A stretch of 64,000 nt of DNA. Source: JAUVDZ01 sp042568205 (GTDB lineage Bacteria > Patescibacteriota > Gracilibacteria > UBA1369 > PNNO01). The notes beneath the pieces are model-generated. The model did not search any database and was not told the origin of the DNA. It was given only the letters and a program-made list of their open reading frames with translations. Shown piece after piece: positions 5,539 through 15,600 of the stretch. Numbering within the stretch: the first letter of the stretch is position 1; every line of letters starts with the position of its first letter. Both the position numbers and the translations under genes were made by a program. Location of the stretch: positions 1 through 64,000 of the forward strand of contig JBHPJE010000006.1 of assembly GCA_042568205.1 (NCBI GenBank), given 5' to 3'.

Positions 5539-8500
5539 TTATTCAAATTCTCCATATTCATTTCTTAAGGATTGCAGAGCCTCCCCCCACTTAATTACAT
5601 TTGTTGTTTGCAGTATATTAAATCCATTTGGGTATTTGATAATTTCAGCAGCATTCTTAACTGCAAGTATTGTTGAAAGGTCAATTTCTTTTATTAATTT
5701 ATCTCTATATGCTTGCACTTCAGCTCTCATTTTTGGATCTTTAATTTTATTTATTCGTGAATTGTTGAAAACAGTATATTTATAACTATTTTTAATCCGA
5801 TTAAATAGCCCTACTACTCCTCCAATTCTTTTTATTTCAGCATCTCTTGTAAATGACATTGTTTCATCTGAAAAAAGTTGTAACATATATTGATATTGTT
5901 CTTTAATGAATTTTTTATAATCCTGAGTGGTTCTTAAATCCATATCTTTGGAGATAGATTTATATCTATTTCTGATTCCCAGAAATTTTGTAAAATAGTG
6001 AGTAGCTTCATGTACTTCAATTGAACGGTCTCTTACACCTTTTTGTTTTCTATTAACAAATGTAACCAATCCACCTGCTGTATCGCAATTAAATCCATCT
6101 ACCGCAGTGCTTAAATGTTTAGATTTTTCATTAGCTGATAAACTATCCCAGTTTGGAATTTGTTTGCTTATTTGCACACTTAATTCTGGTGATATATATA
6201 TTATTAATTGTGGTCCATTAGTTTGTGTTTCTGAAGTGTAAAGGTCAAAGTCTATATCACCTTTTAGTTTTATCGCACCTTGGCTCGCATCTTCAATAAA
6301 TTGTCTTACCATATCAGTTTGATCTTGTTTTGACATTTCTTTTACACCATCAGTAAGCCCGCGATCAGATTTATATTTTATGAGCATATCTTGTATTAGT
6401 TTTCTTTGTTTTAAACTTAAAGATTGTCTTTGATTTTTTGACATATTTTTAAGTATTTTTTTATGTAACTCATCTACTGATAATTTTTTTCTATCTTTAA
6501 CTGTTATCTTTTTAAAAGATCTAAGAGCATCTGCCATCAATATGCTATGTTTTATACTTGGTAATTCTTTACTAAATGGATTTTCACTTAAGATACCTTT
6601 GTAAACATCTATTTTATAAACATGTGCTAAAGCTGTGATCATTGCATAATTAGGATTATCAGATGCAATCATCTTTTTTATTTGCTCTTTCATTAATTCA
6701 ATTTTTTTGTTTTTAGGGATTTTAAGAACTTCCATTATATTATTAAATGATCTTAGTTTGTTTTCTAAACCACTTACACTCGTAGAATCAAACTCTCTAT
6801 GATCGTTAAACAATAGCATTTCTTCATCGATTTTTTTTGAAACCAATTTTTTCAATTCACTAGTATCTAGCCCTGCTTCTTTTGCTTTTTGCATTAATGC
6901 TGTTATTGTTTGTTGATCAATTGTAAAATTATTCTTTAGCATCGTTTGAAATGTATTAATAAGTTTAGAATTATTGATTTCACCTATAGGAAAAGAGAAT
7001 TCTGGAAATGTTCTTTTCATTGTTTCAACATGAATGAATAAATTAGGATAACCATGTTCACCATATTTTGCATATTTTTGCATTACCATTGAACAATTAT
7101 CAATAAATATTTTTTTAATATTTATATGGTTTTTAAGTTTTTCATGAAGGCTTTTTGCTAGAACAGCATCAGTGATTTTAAGATAATCTGTCATTTCTGC
7201 AATTCTTTTAAACATATGATCATGATTTTTAAAAAGCTGCGCTAATTCTGCACTATTCAAACTTAAAAGCATTTTAAGTGCTTTTTTCTCACTTTTTACA
7301 TTATCTTTATTTTCAGGTTTGAATTTATTTGCAATTCTATCTACATGCGATTTAAATGTTTCTTTTTTATGTTTTGGTCTATTTTCTGCAACTAAGTATG
7401 TTTCAGCTTGATGTGCCTTTCCCTTCATCCCTTTTAAAAATTTCTTTGCTTCTGCTGAACTTAATCCCTGCTCTATTAATTCACCAACAAGCAAACCATA
7501 TTCATGTAAAAGTTTTGGATTATCTACACCGTGCGATTTTGCATATTCATATGCCAGTACAAAATTTACTGATTTTGGATTACTTATTAAGTTTTTTATT
7601 TTTTTTATTTGCTTATAACTCAAATTACCACTTAATATTGTTCCAAGTTGATTTACAGAAATTTCACCTTTATCAACCATCTTATTAAGTATGTTTCGTT
7701 TTTTTGGATCTTTTATTTTATTCACACTATCTCTGGTCTCGTAATCGTGGTCAGCTTTAAATAATGCTCTTCCTGTTGCACCATGAAGCATAGACATAGA
7801 TGCTTTACTTGCAAGCATTGTTCCAAGAGCTCTACCATATTGTTCGAGTATAGATCCTTCTGATTGCCCAAATAGTGCATTAACCCCCATCATACAAGGG
7901 GCTTCAAGCGCTGCAATTGAAATTGCATGTGAAGCTATTTTCCCAACCATTCCTTGTTCTGCCACTTTTGCTAATAGTTTTTGACCACCTTGCGATGTAT
8001 ATTTCATACTTCCGTAAGTACCTAAACTGTGGGCTAATAGTTGAGATATATCTAAAGGAGGATTTTCTCCTCTCGCAATATATCTCATAGTTCGATCCAC
8101 AATTTCAGAAATTGCAAGATCTGCTACAAAACTAGTTCCTCTTACACCTAATCTAAATGCAGCTGATTTAAGGGTTTGTTTAAGTGCTTCTTTTGTTAAA
8201 GTACGTTTTACTAACCATTTTGCCCCCTGCTGTACACCTATTTTGGCTAATTCTCCGGCACCTGCACTGGCTGCCATAATTGGGATTTCACCAATAAGAC
8301 CTTCTACAAAATCCCATCCTTCATCTGATATAGTAAAGAATTCATTATTAGGATCGAAAGCTTTATTGAAGTCATAGGCAACAGGATTTGATGATTGAGA
8401 CATATCACCTTCTTCTGACATTACCCCTTTTACATATCCTTTAACGTTAGTTTCATGCTCTTTATTCTCATGTTTTGCTATTAAGATTTTGAGTCTTGCT

Positions 8501-10578
8501 GCTTCATAAAATTCCTTCTTTTTTGCTAAAGGAAGCGCTTCATATCTTGCATATCCACCGGCATCTTGAAATGCTCTTTGAAAAATGCCGGCATTTTTTT
8601 GTTCAAATGGTGAATAATCTTCATATTTTGATACTGGTTCGTCTTCGTCAATAAACGTCTCATGAGGGCTTATAAGATCTGTTACTGTGTCAGCTACCTC
8701 ATTAGCTACTCTTGTAACTCCAGGCACTTGGTGTAAAAGGGCTGGAATTCTTGGTGTAGCTACTTCTAATAATTTTTCGAAATCTTTAAAAGATATACTT
8801 CTATTATCTTTAAATTTCCAAAATCTATTTCTGTTTTTTTCTCTATAAGCCGGATCTTTCATCAATTTTCTTCTTCTCTCAATTAATTTCCTTTTCATAG
8901 TTTCTTCAAAAAGAACTCTGGCTCCTCCTCTATATTTGTCTTCTCGGGCTATTTTCCCGAATTTGTGTAATGCATCTTCCTGCTCATCACTTTTTTCTTT
9001 CGGACTAATTGTCGTAATCATTGTTTTAACAAAACTGTAATGTCTTTTTAAAAAATCATATTCCGTATTACCTCTTGCTCCAAATTCTTTATATTTTAAA
9101 CCTATTTCCCCTTCAGGTTTATCCTTAAGCATTGCATATGCTTCTTTTAAATTAGCAGCTTTACCCGAATGCATATTTGCTCTTAGCTGATCAAATACTT
9201 TTTTTAATTTTTTAATAACTTTTTTTCTAAAACCATCACTTAAATGAAATCCATTTTTATTATTATTAGGTTCTTGTATACAAGCCATTGAGTATCTTTG
9301 AGCTAAAGAAATCACATATTTACTTGATTCCTTTAATCTCTCTTTTGCGTGCTTTACCTGCTTCTTTACTGCTTCATCTTTATTTTTTTTAAATTTATTA
9401 ATGAAGAATCTAAATTTACCATACGCAGATAAATGCAGGCCATTTTGAAAATCAATTTCTGCTTTTAAAAAATTCACTTTATCAGGATCAGTTTCTTTTT
9501 TCTCCTTTTCTTCTAACGACATTCTCATTCTAATTCTTTGAAAACCACTCAACATAGCCATTAATTGTTTAACTTGCAGCGATTGTGTAAGCGTTTTATA
9601 AATTTTAGTTGGACCAACTGTCCCATCAGCATTTCTATCAAAATATAAACTCATTGTGGCCAGGTTTTCTTCTAATGCATTTTTTAAAATCATTTTTTCA
9701 GCAGGGCTTTTTGCGAATTTTTCAAGACCACCACTATAAAAAAAGTTGATCTGCTTGAGCAATTTAAGTTCTTGTATATTCGCATCGCTTTCAGCAAGTT
9801 TAGGATCGATTTTAATATCAATATTTTTGCCGCCTTTTGATAATATAAATTTTTCTTCAGGGAATTTCCGCAATATTGAAAGATAACTTTCATTTTTATA
9901 GTCGCTGTTTTTCAATTTGCTAATTTGCTTATCTTTTATATCTGCGTACATCACTTGCCCTCCTGCAGCAGTTCCTTGAATATATATTTTCGAATTTCTG
10001 GTTTCCAGGACATTCCCTTTCACGAATAATTTTGAATGATAATGTTTTTGTTTTTTTAATTTTATTACCGCTTCTTCAATTTTCTTATCTACTCGTAAAT
10101 AAGCTTCTCCTATATTCCCGCCTTTATCTGTTCGGTTAAAAGGAGAGAGATGCATATGTAAAGCAAGCATATTATTGATTGCTTCGTCAAAATTAGCCTT
10201 TCTTACTAAATTAATATTTTTTTTACTGAGTTCATCGTATTTTTTATTTTCTTGCTGTTTAATTCTTTCTCCAATGGTTTTATGGAGTTTGTCAGATCGA
10301 ATGTCTAGATTTATTGAATAAAGTAAAAATTCATTATACCCACCTTCTTTTTTTAGAAAAGTTTTAGTAGATTCTTGAATTTGTTTTAAATAATCCTGCT
10401 TATCTTTTTCATGACCATTGTATGTAGCATGTCCAATATACTTACTTGCTTTTTTAGTATGCGAATCAAATTTTTCAAGTAGAAGATCATAGGCAGCTTT
10501 CAATACGAAACTCTTACTCTCCTTTATTTGAGGAGCAATCTTCTTTTCTATATGTTGTTTAGCTTGTCCAAACGGCAT
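5539..10578 (-). CDS. Giant modular protein 1 (1679 aa) with C-terminal HExxH domain
   Basis: No database family is recognised. Residues 1-600 are helical and Lys-rich, beginning MPFGQAKQHIEKKIAP; residues 640-740 are charged. Residues 745-945 form a Gly/Ala-rich hydrophobic core (FDPNNEFFTISDEG, ISEIVDRTM, LLAHSLGTYGSMKY, LEAPCMMG, HGATGRALFKA) shared with the giants at 12626 and 19397-24578. Residues 950-1450 are helical. The C-terminus holds VHEATHYF, an HExxH zinc-protease motif with H1523, E1524 and H1527; a downstream Asp/Glu near DETMSFTRDAE could be the third ligand. No signal peptide is seen. The start is fixed by a TAATG overlap with the upstream partner gene. The N-terminus nearly matches that of the kinase-bearing giant, while the C-termini differ, so the tails appear to be exchanged modules. 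Confidence 0.85.
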   Translation of the reverse strand: MPFGQAKQHIEKKIAPQIKESKSFVLKAAYDLLLEKFDSHTKKASKYIGHATYNGHEKDKQDYLKQIQESTKTFLKKEGGYNEFLLYSINLDIRSDKLHKTIGERIKQQENKKYDELSKKNINLVRKANFDEAINNMLALHMHLSPFNRTDKGGNIGEAYLRVDKKIEEAVIKLKKQKHYHSKLFVKGNVLETRNSKIYIQGTAAGGQVMYADIKDKQISKLKNSDYKNESYLSILRKFPEEKFILSKGGKNIDIKIDPKLAESDANIQELKLLKQINFFYSGGLEKFAKSPAEKMILKNALEENLATMSLYFDRNADGTVGPTKIYKTLTQSLQVKQLMAMLSGFQRIRMRMSLEEKEKKETDPDKVNFLKAEIDFQNGLHLSAYGKFRFFINKFKKNKDEAVKKQVKHAKERLKESSKYVISLAQRYSMACIQEPNNNKNGFHLSDGFRKKVIKKLKKVFDQLRANMHSGKAANLKEAYAMLKDKPEGEIGLKYKEFGARGNTEYDFLKRHYSFVKTMITTISPKEKSDEQEDALHKFGKIAREDKYRGGARVLFEETMKRKLIERRRKLMKDPAYREKNRNRFWKFKDNRSISFKDFEKLLEVATPRIPALLHQVPGVTRVANEVADTVTDLISPHETFIDEDEPVSKYEDYSPFEQKNAGIFQRAFQDAGGYARYEALPLAKKKEFYEAARLKILIAKHENKEHETNVKGYVKGVMSEEGDMSQSSNPVAYDFNKAFDPNNEFFTISDEGWDFVEGLIGEIPIMAASAGAGELAKIGVQQGAKWLVKRTLTKEALKQTLKSAAFRLGVRGTSFVADLAISEIVDRTMRYIARGENPPLDISQLLAHSLGTYGSMKYTSQGGQKLLAKVAEQGMVGKIASHAISIAALEAPCMMGVNALFGQSEGSILEQYGRALGTMLASKASMSMLHGATGRALFKADHDYETRDSVNKIKDPKKRNILNKMVDKGEISVNQLGTILSGNLSYKQIKKIKNLISNPKSVNFVLAYEYAKSHGVDNPKLLHEYGLLVGELIEQGLSSAEAKKFLKGMKGKAHQAETYLVAENRPKHKKETFKSHVDRIANKFKPENKDNVKSEKKALKMLLSLNSAELAQLFKNHDHMFKRIAEMTDYLKITDAVLAKSLHEKLKNHINIKKIFIDNCSMVMQKYAKYGEHGYPNLFIHVETMKRTFPEFSFPIGEINNSKLINTFQTMLKNNFTIDQQTITALMQKAKEAGLDTSELKKLVSKKIDEEMLLFNDHREFDSTSVSGLENKLRSFNNIMEVLKIPKNKKIELMKEQIKKMIASDNPNYAMITALAHVYKIDVYKGILSENPFSKELPSIKHSILMADALRSFKKITVKDRKKLSVDELHKKILKNMSKNQRQSLSLKQRKLIQDMLIKYKSDRGLTDGVKEMSKQDQTDMVRQFIEDASQGAIKLKGDIDFDLYTSETQTNGPQLIIYISPELSVQISKQIPNWDSLSANEKSKHLSTAVDGFNCDTAGGLVTFVNRKQKGVRDRSIEVHEATHYFTKFLGIRNRYKSISKDMDLRTTQDYKKFIKEQYQYMLQLFSDETMSFTRDAEIKRIGGVVGLFNRIKNSYKYTVFNNSRINKIKDPKMRAEVQAYRDKLIKEIDLSTILAVKNAAEIIKYPNGFNILQTTNVIKWGEALQSLRNEYGEFE

Positions 10579-10862
10579 TATTCTTTGTTTTTATTTTTTG
10601 CTTTTTGTATATAGATTTTTGCAAGTTTATCCATCCCTTTCATATAAGTATCTTGAAGCCCATACTTAACAATTAGCTTCAATTTAATCTCTTTTTCTTT
10701 GTCTTGTCTTTTAATAAAATGATTATAAACTTGTTTGAGCTCTTTTTCATCCATATACTCAATAAGATCAAGCCATTCCTGCTTTTTTTGTGGCGACTTG
10801 AAACTTATCTCGTCTAAGAGATTTTTTAAGTCTATCTTCGATTTTTGTTTTTGTTTAGACAT
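10578..10862 (-). CDS. Small partner protein 1 (94 aa) of giant 1
   Basis: This short, charged helical protein (LLDEISF, QEWLDLIEYMD, KLKLIVKYG, then a Lys/Asn tail) has close relatives in front of the other two giants; about 80% of positions match the copy at 24578. An earlier in-frame start at 10907 exists, but the ATG at 10862 is chosen because it aligns with both relatives and lies 18 bases after the expected transcription start. Its TAA overlaps the giant's ATG by one base (TAATG), so the two are probably translationally coupled and made in fixed ratio. It may be a chaperone, adaptor or neutralising partner of the giant; the function is unknown. Confidence 0.85.
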   Translation of the reverse strand: MSKQKQKSKIDLKNLLDEISFKSPQKKQEWLDLIEYMDEKELKQVYNHFIKRQDKEKEIKLKLIVKYGLQDTYMKGMDKLAKIYIQKAKNKNKE

Positions 10863-10868
10863 ATTTTG

Positions 10869-10915
10869 GGTATAATATATCAATATATTATACCAAAAAA
10901 ATAGCACAACGTAAA
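10869..10915 (-). promoter_or_regulatory. Promoter of giant cassette 1, within a 26-bp perfect palindrome
   Basis: Minus-strand TTTACG (10910-10915), a 17-base spacer and TATAAT (10887-10892). The -10 sits inside a perfect palindrome (10869-10894; GGTATAATATAT, then CA, then its complement), so a second TATAAT faces the other way. The TTTACx-17-TATAAT layout is shared with the promoters of partners 2 and 3. Confidence 0.75.
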
Positions 10916-10939
10916 GGTTGTGAAGAAGTATAATTTTTA

Positions 10940-11080
10940 GTTGTCAGATCTAGTTTAGTTGGTAGATCTAGTTTGGCTTCAAAATAGTTTTGGCGCCATA
11001 ACTATTATGACCACATAACTTCCTACCCAAACACCTCAGTAATCGAAGCATTCAGCTTTGGGTATTTTTTGAAGTATTCA
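10940..11080 (-). repeat. pckA 3' end and flank, partner of the repeat at 5375-5538
   Basis: The last codons of pckA and about 85 bases beyond it are similar to 5375-5520 in the same orientation. Shared elements are the GTCAGATCTAGT block, GGCTTCAAAATAG, the TGGCGCCA palindrome and the CCCAAACACCTCAGTAATCG stretch. These direct repeats flank giant cassette 1 exactly. Confidence 0.8.
10984..11005 (-). terminator. Palindromic terminator after pckA
   Basis: A 22-base palindrome with ATAGTT/AACTAT arms and a TGGCGCCA core is followed on the minus strand by TTTT. It is conserved in the duplicated copy at 5418-5439. Confidence 0.55.
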
Positions 11081-12570
11081 AGTCGTTCAGTTTTCAATTT
11101 CGCCACCATTGAGTTGTATTCGTCCATTCGTCCGCAACGTTCATACAACTTCTTTGGTTGAACGATTTCCATGTCGTCTAGCCCAGGCACTTCTGAAGCA
11201 ATCATGTAGCCGAAATCAGGATCTTCTTCCCATTTGATTGTTCCTTCTGCGATGCCTTTAACACATGCAGATGAGTGTGGGATTTTTACTTTTTTCGATT
11301 CTTCAATTGATTCTTGTCCACCAACTCGTCCTGTGTTCATAAGGTAAACTTTCATGTCGATTTTTTCTAAAAGCTCTTCGACTCTGTTTCCTTGTTGGTC
11401 ATCTAATAGCGGGAAGAAAGGATTCGTTCCAGGGATTCTAAGGGCCTTTCCTGCTTCAGCTGCGCCTCCTGCTGATGTTCCTGTTGTTTCACCTAGCATG
11501 AAGTAAGCAGCAGCTTGTTCTGCGTTTAATTTTGCTACAGATGGAATTATATTTTCATTTCTATTTAGGATGATTAACGCGTCAGCTTGTTTAATTTCGC
11601 TAGCTTTTCCGGCATTAGGAATAGCCTTTAAACTAAACACTGATCGCCCATTTTTCGTGTATGAAGTATCAAAAAAGTCTACTTCTCCTTCTTCGTTCAT
11701 TGAAACATTTTCTAAGTAAGCTTTTTGATCAATTGTCGCATTGTAAATTGCTTCTTCAGTCTCAGGATTTAGTCCAAAAGTCTTTGCAAAACATCCAGCT
11801 TCAGTTGCCACAACTTTTCCATCAGGCATTAAAGCTAAAAAGTCATCTTGCACTGGTCGACTCTCATTTTGTGAAGTAAAAGTTGTTGTAGTTTTTCCTG
11901 TCCCACTTAAACCAATAATCAACAAAGTTTTTTCACCTGAATCAGTCGGAACAATCTTCGCCCCAGCATGTAAAGGAATTCCACCTCGATCATAAACCAT
12001 CTTATTCCACATTCTAAGTCCGCTTTTTTTCGATTCCCCAAAATAATCAGTATTGAAAACACGGGTAACCATACAATCAACATCACTAGCGATTAATCGA
12101 TCATTCGCATACCCAGGCGCCTCTAAATTTGGAGTATAGATAACCGTTACTTCTGGCTTGTAGCCTTCGTTTTCGTAAGATTCCAAAGGATAATACATAG
12201 TCTTTTGCATAGCCGCAATATTCGCGATCGATTTCTCACAAATTAGCCGCGCTTTCACTCTAAATTCAGGATCATTCCCAATATATCCATCAATCACAAT
12301 CATATCCTTACCGCTCATATATTCATTTTGCATAGCTGCCATTTTGTCACCTTCAGCTTTTGAAATACATTGAATAGTGTGCTCTTCAGGTTTATCGCTT
12401 ACCATAAAAGTCGAAGGACCCGAACGAGAAACAACCTTAGTTGCAACGTTCCAGTTTCCATATTTAGTTTTCTTTGCGTTTGGCATTTGCTCGATCATTT
12501 TGTCGAGTTCTTCTAAAGAAGGATTGTAAATAAGATTCCAATCAGTTGGGAGGTTTGCGTAGTTAGACAT
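11023..12570 (-). CDS. pckA: Phosphoenolpyruvate carboxykinase (ATP)
   Basis: This 515-residue protein interconverts oxaloacetate plus ATP with PEP, CO2 and ADP. The ATP-type kinase loop IIGLSGTGKTTTT lies near residues 215-228, with family motifs MVYDRGGIPLHAGAKI, DDFLALMPDG, ALIILNRNENIIPSVAKL, FMLGETTGTSAGG and MNTGRVGGQE. The length is typical of ATP-dependent PckA. It lies 55 bases after giant 2 on the same strand and may be read partly from that transcript. It ends in YPKLNASITEVFG, the tail duplicated behind giant 1. With ppdK at 24980 it covers the PEP/pyruvate/oxaloacetate node, for gluconeogenesis or ATP gain from CO2 fixation. Confidence 0.96.
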   Translation of the reverse strand: MSNYANLPTDWNLIYNPSLEELDKMIEQMPNAKKTKYGNWNVATKVVSRSGPSTFMVSDKPEEHTIQCISKAEGDKMAAMQNEYMSGKDMIVIDGYIGNDPEFRVKARLICEKSIANIAAMQKTMYYPLESYENEGYKPEVTVIYTPNLEAPGYANDRLIASDVDCMVTRVFNTDYFGESKKSGLRMWNKMVYDRGGIPLHAGAKIVPTDSGEKTLLIIGLSGTGKTTTTFTSQNESRPVQDDFLALMPDGKVVATEAGCFAKTFGLNPETEEAIYNATIDQKAYLENVSMNEEGEVDFFDTSYTKNGRSVFSLKAIPNAGKASEIKQADALIILNRNENIIPSVAKLNAEQAAAYFMLGETTGTSAGGAAEAGKALRIPGTNPFFPLLDDQQGNRVEELLEKIDMKVYLMNTGRVGGQESIEESKKVKIPHSSACVKGIAEGTIKWEEDPDFGYMIASEVPGLDDMEIVQPKKLYERCGRMDEYNSMVAKLKTERLEYFKKYPKLNASITEVFG

Positions 12571-12625
12571 GTTTTAAAAAGTTAAGTTCAAAAAGCCTTC
12601 GGGGGTATTTTAGTGGGTAAACGTT

Positions 12626-15600
12626 TTAATGTAAAGTTCTCACACTGGTTGAACTTCCAAGAGTTCTATTAGAATGAATTACTGTAATGAAATCTCCATC
12701 TCTTCTTATTGTCACATTTATTTGAGAACTGGAATCTAAATTAAATCGATCATAATTAGATTCATTCCCAAATTGAGTAACCTCTTTATTTCTGAGCGCT
12801 TTAAATTCTTGTCTAGGATTATAAGGATTTACAATCATGAAGCCGTATTCTGGATGAGGTCTAATATGCAAAGTAGTATCTCCAAATTTTACTTCGATTC
12901 CTTGATTCTGTCGTGTGTCAATTGTAACTCTATTACCATCATATTCAATCCTTGTATTAACATCTGCTACAGCAATTTTTGAACGATCAATCCCTGTTCT
13001 TGGTCGGATTCCTTTTGCCCCTAAATACTCTTTAACAATAGGGATTTTATGTGTGTAATTAGACATATCAATATAACTACCCCCACCTTTTCGTGGTGTT
13101 GTTGGATTACCATATGACCCATCCTGGCCAGTATAGTCATATATAGGGGTGGTTAAATCTCCTCCATCAATCCAGCCTTTTCTCAAACCAACAGAACTTA
13201 ATGGAGAATTTACTTCGATCGCTTTACACCATGCTTTTGGATTATCTCCTGGTATCATACCCATCATGAAACGCAATTTCCCATTATGTGATTCAAACAC
13301 TTCAATTTTATAATTTCCATAAATTGGACTATATGCATCATATGAATCAACTACCCTACTAAAGTTAGGTTTACTTTGTGGATCATGTAAATCAACTGTT
13401 TCAGGTCTTACTTTTCTTACCCCTTCAGATCTTGAATCTTTTACCCCATGTTTTAATCTATTTTCTGGATGACTTAAATTTCCTGGCTCATACTCAGGAT
13501 GAACTCCAACTTCTCTAAAAATTGTATGATTTTGCCTATCTAATGAATCTGCGGTATATTTGCGGGCAGTCCCTGCAAATGATTTTTCCCAATTAGGTAC
13601 ATCTATTCCTTTGTAACCATGATGTTTATAAATATCATCAAGCGCTTTCTGTACTTCAAAGGGGGCACTTATTGCATCTTCTCTTCCTAAAGTATAGCGA
13701 TCGTGATATTTCCCATAATGGGCAATTCTACCATCAGCATTTGTATCGTAATTAGGTAAGAATTTCCAAAGCGCATGCGAATTACTCATGTAATAAGTTC
13801 GTGCAACAATTCCTCCTTCACTTTGAACATACATTACATATGCTGGCCTGCCACCTGCATCATAGGGTTTTGATGCCCAGTACGATCCGCCGTCAGGTGT
13901 TTCAATTCTATATTGAGGACCTAATCCATTTTGAAGTAGCTCGTAACGGGTGAGTCTTTTTCCCATATATTCTCCTCCATGTATTTCAGCATTATTAAGT
14001 ATTCCCATTGATAACTCAGTATCAAGTGTTTCAAATCCTGGTTTTACTTGTTGAATTTCTCTTACTGCAATTTTTTCTGCTTGTTTTTGAGTGATATTTG
14101 GAGCTTCATTTCTAATTTTAGCAACAAAAGTTCTCCACAATTTTAATAATTTACCTTTAAATCCTTTATGACTACCTCCAAAGTTTTTTGCTAACTCTGC
14201 TACTAAATCTCTCGTATCACCCTGATGAAGAGCTTTACGTAAACTTTGTCCTTCTTCAAGTGTAATATTAAGTTTTTGATATTTTGCTGCATGTTTTAAT
14301 AATTCTTCAACTCTATCAAAACGTTGATCAAAAGTTTTGTAAGTATCGCCTTTATAGTTTGTTAATTCAGTTGCTAAATCTTTAAAGTGAGGGGCAAGAA
14401 ATTCGATTTGTTTTCTTGCAGCGTCTAGTTTTAAATGTGATTCATAAATTCCTTTTGCTGCGCCAAGTCTTACTCCAAAATCAGGTAATTTAAGTTCAAA
14501 ATATGGCAATTCTTTAGCACCATTTTTTAATTCACGGGCAACATCATGCAAACCAACACTTTCAAGATTTTTTAAAGCTTTGCCAAAATCTACCAATTCT
14601 CTTACTGCTTCTCGCATTTCTGTTATACTTCTAACATTATGTCCAGTGCTTAATTTAGAAGTATTGTCACCCCCAACTAATTCAGCTGCTTCTCTATGAA
14701 ATCCATGTTTTCTAAGTTGATCTGCAAGTGAATTTTTTTCTCTAATTTCAGCAGGATCAGTATGTTTATATTCTGCTAAAATCATATTTTTCAATTTTTG
14801 TCTAGCAGTACCATTACTATTTGAAACGATATAAGGTCTCCCATCTGGTAAAGTCAAATGAATATGACCAAACTTAGGATCAATTTTACCAAGTTCTACA
14901 ACTTGATGAGAACCATCTGTAAATTCAATAACATATTTTTTACCAACATAAATATCAATATTTTGAGTTTCATGGACAGGCTTATATTGCATTAATCCCA
15001 TTAAACCAATCCCTGCAGTTGCACCTAATGCAGATTTTAAACTTGAAATATCAAAATTTATCCCCGTCCCAGCTGAAATCATGCTTAATCCAACTGCTCC
15101 TAAAGCTCCTAATCCTAATAATAAAGGTAAATTTTCAATCAATTTTGCCATTTTTGGGTGATCTTTTGCATATGCATCAAAATTACCTCCGTACTTAATC
15201 ATATAAACAGCAAATGCATTTCTCACATTTAATCTTCCTAAAGTAGTTTTAATTTTATCTAAATTTGTAGTTAGTGTTTCTTTAGCATTTCGCATTGATT
15301 GTTCTCTCATCGCGCTTTTTAATTCAATTGTCACATCACTTCTTTGCTCATGTCCATATTTTCTAACTAAATCTTCTAAAGTAATACTTTTAGCAAGTTT
15401 CTTTGCCTGAGATTTTGAAAATCCTGCTGCAACCAATTCTTTCATTTCCTGATCGAATTGTTTTCTAAGATCATCTGTCATTCGGCCTTCTTTTTCAGCT
15501 AATTTAAATTTCATTAAAAATCCTGCATTTTCGGCATTATTTAAATAATCATGATAAGCCTTGATTTGTTTAGTGGACATGTCTGTGCGAAGCATTTCCT

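Noticed and set aside
12571..12625. Terminator between giant 2 and pckA
   Set aside because: Only a short GCC-TTCG-GGG type hairpin with poor pairing and no T tract on the minus strand is present, so read-through into pckA seems more likely.
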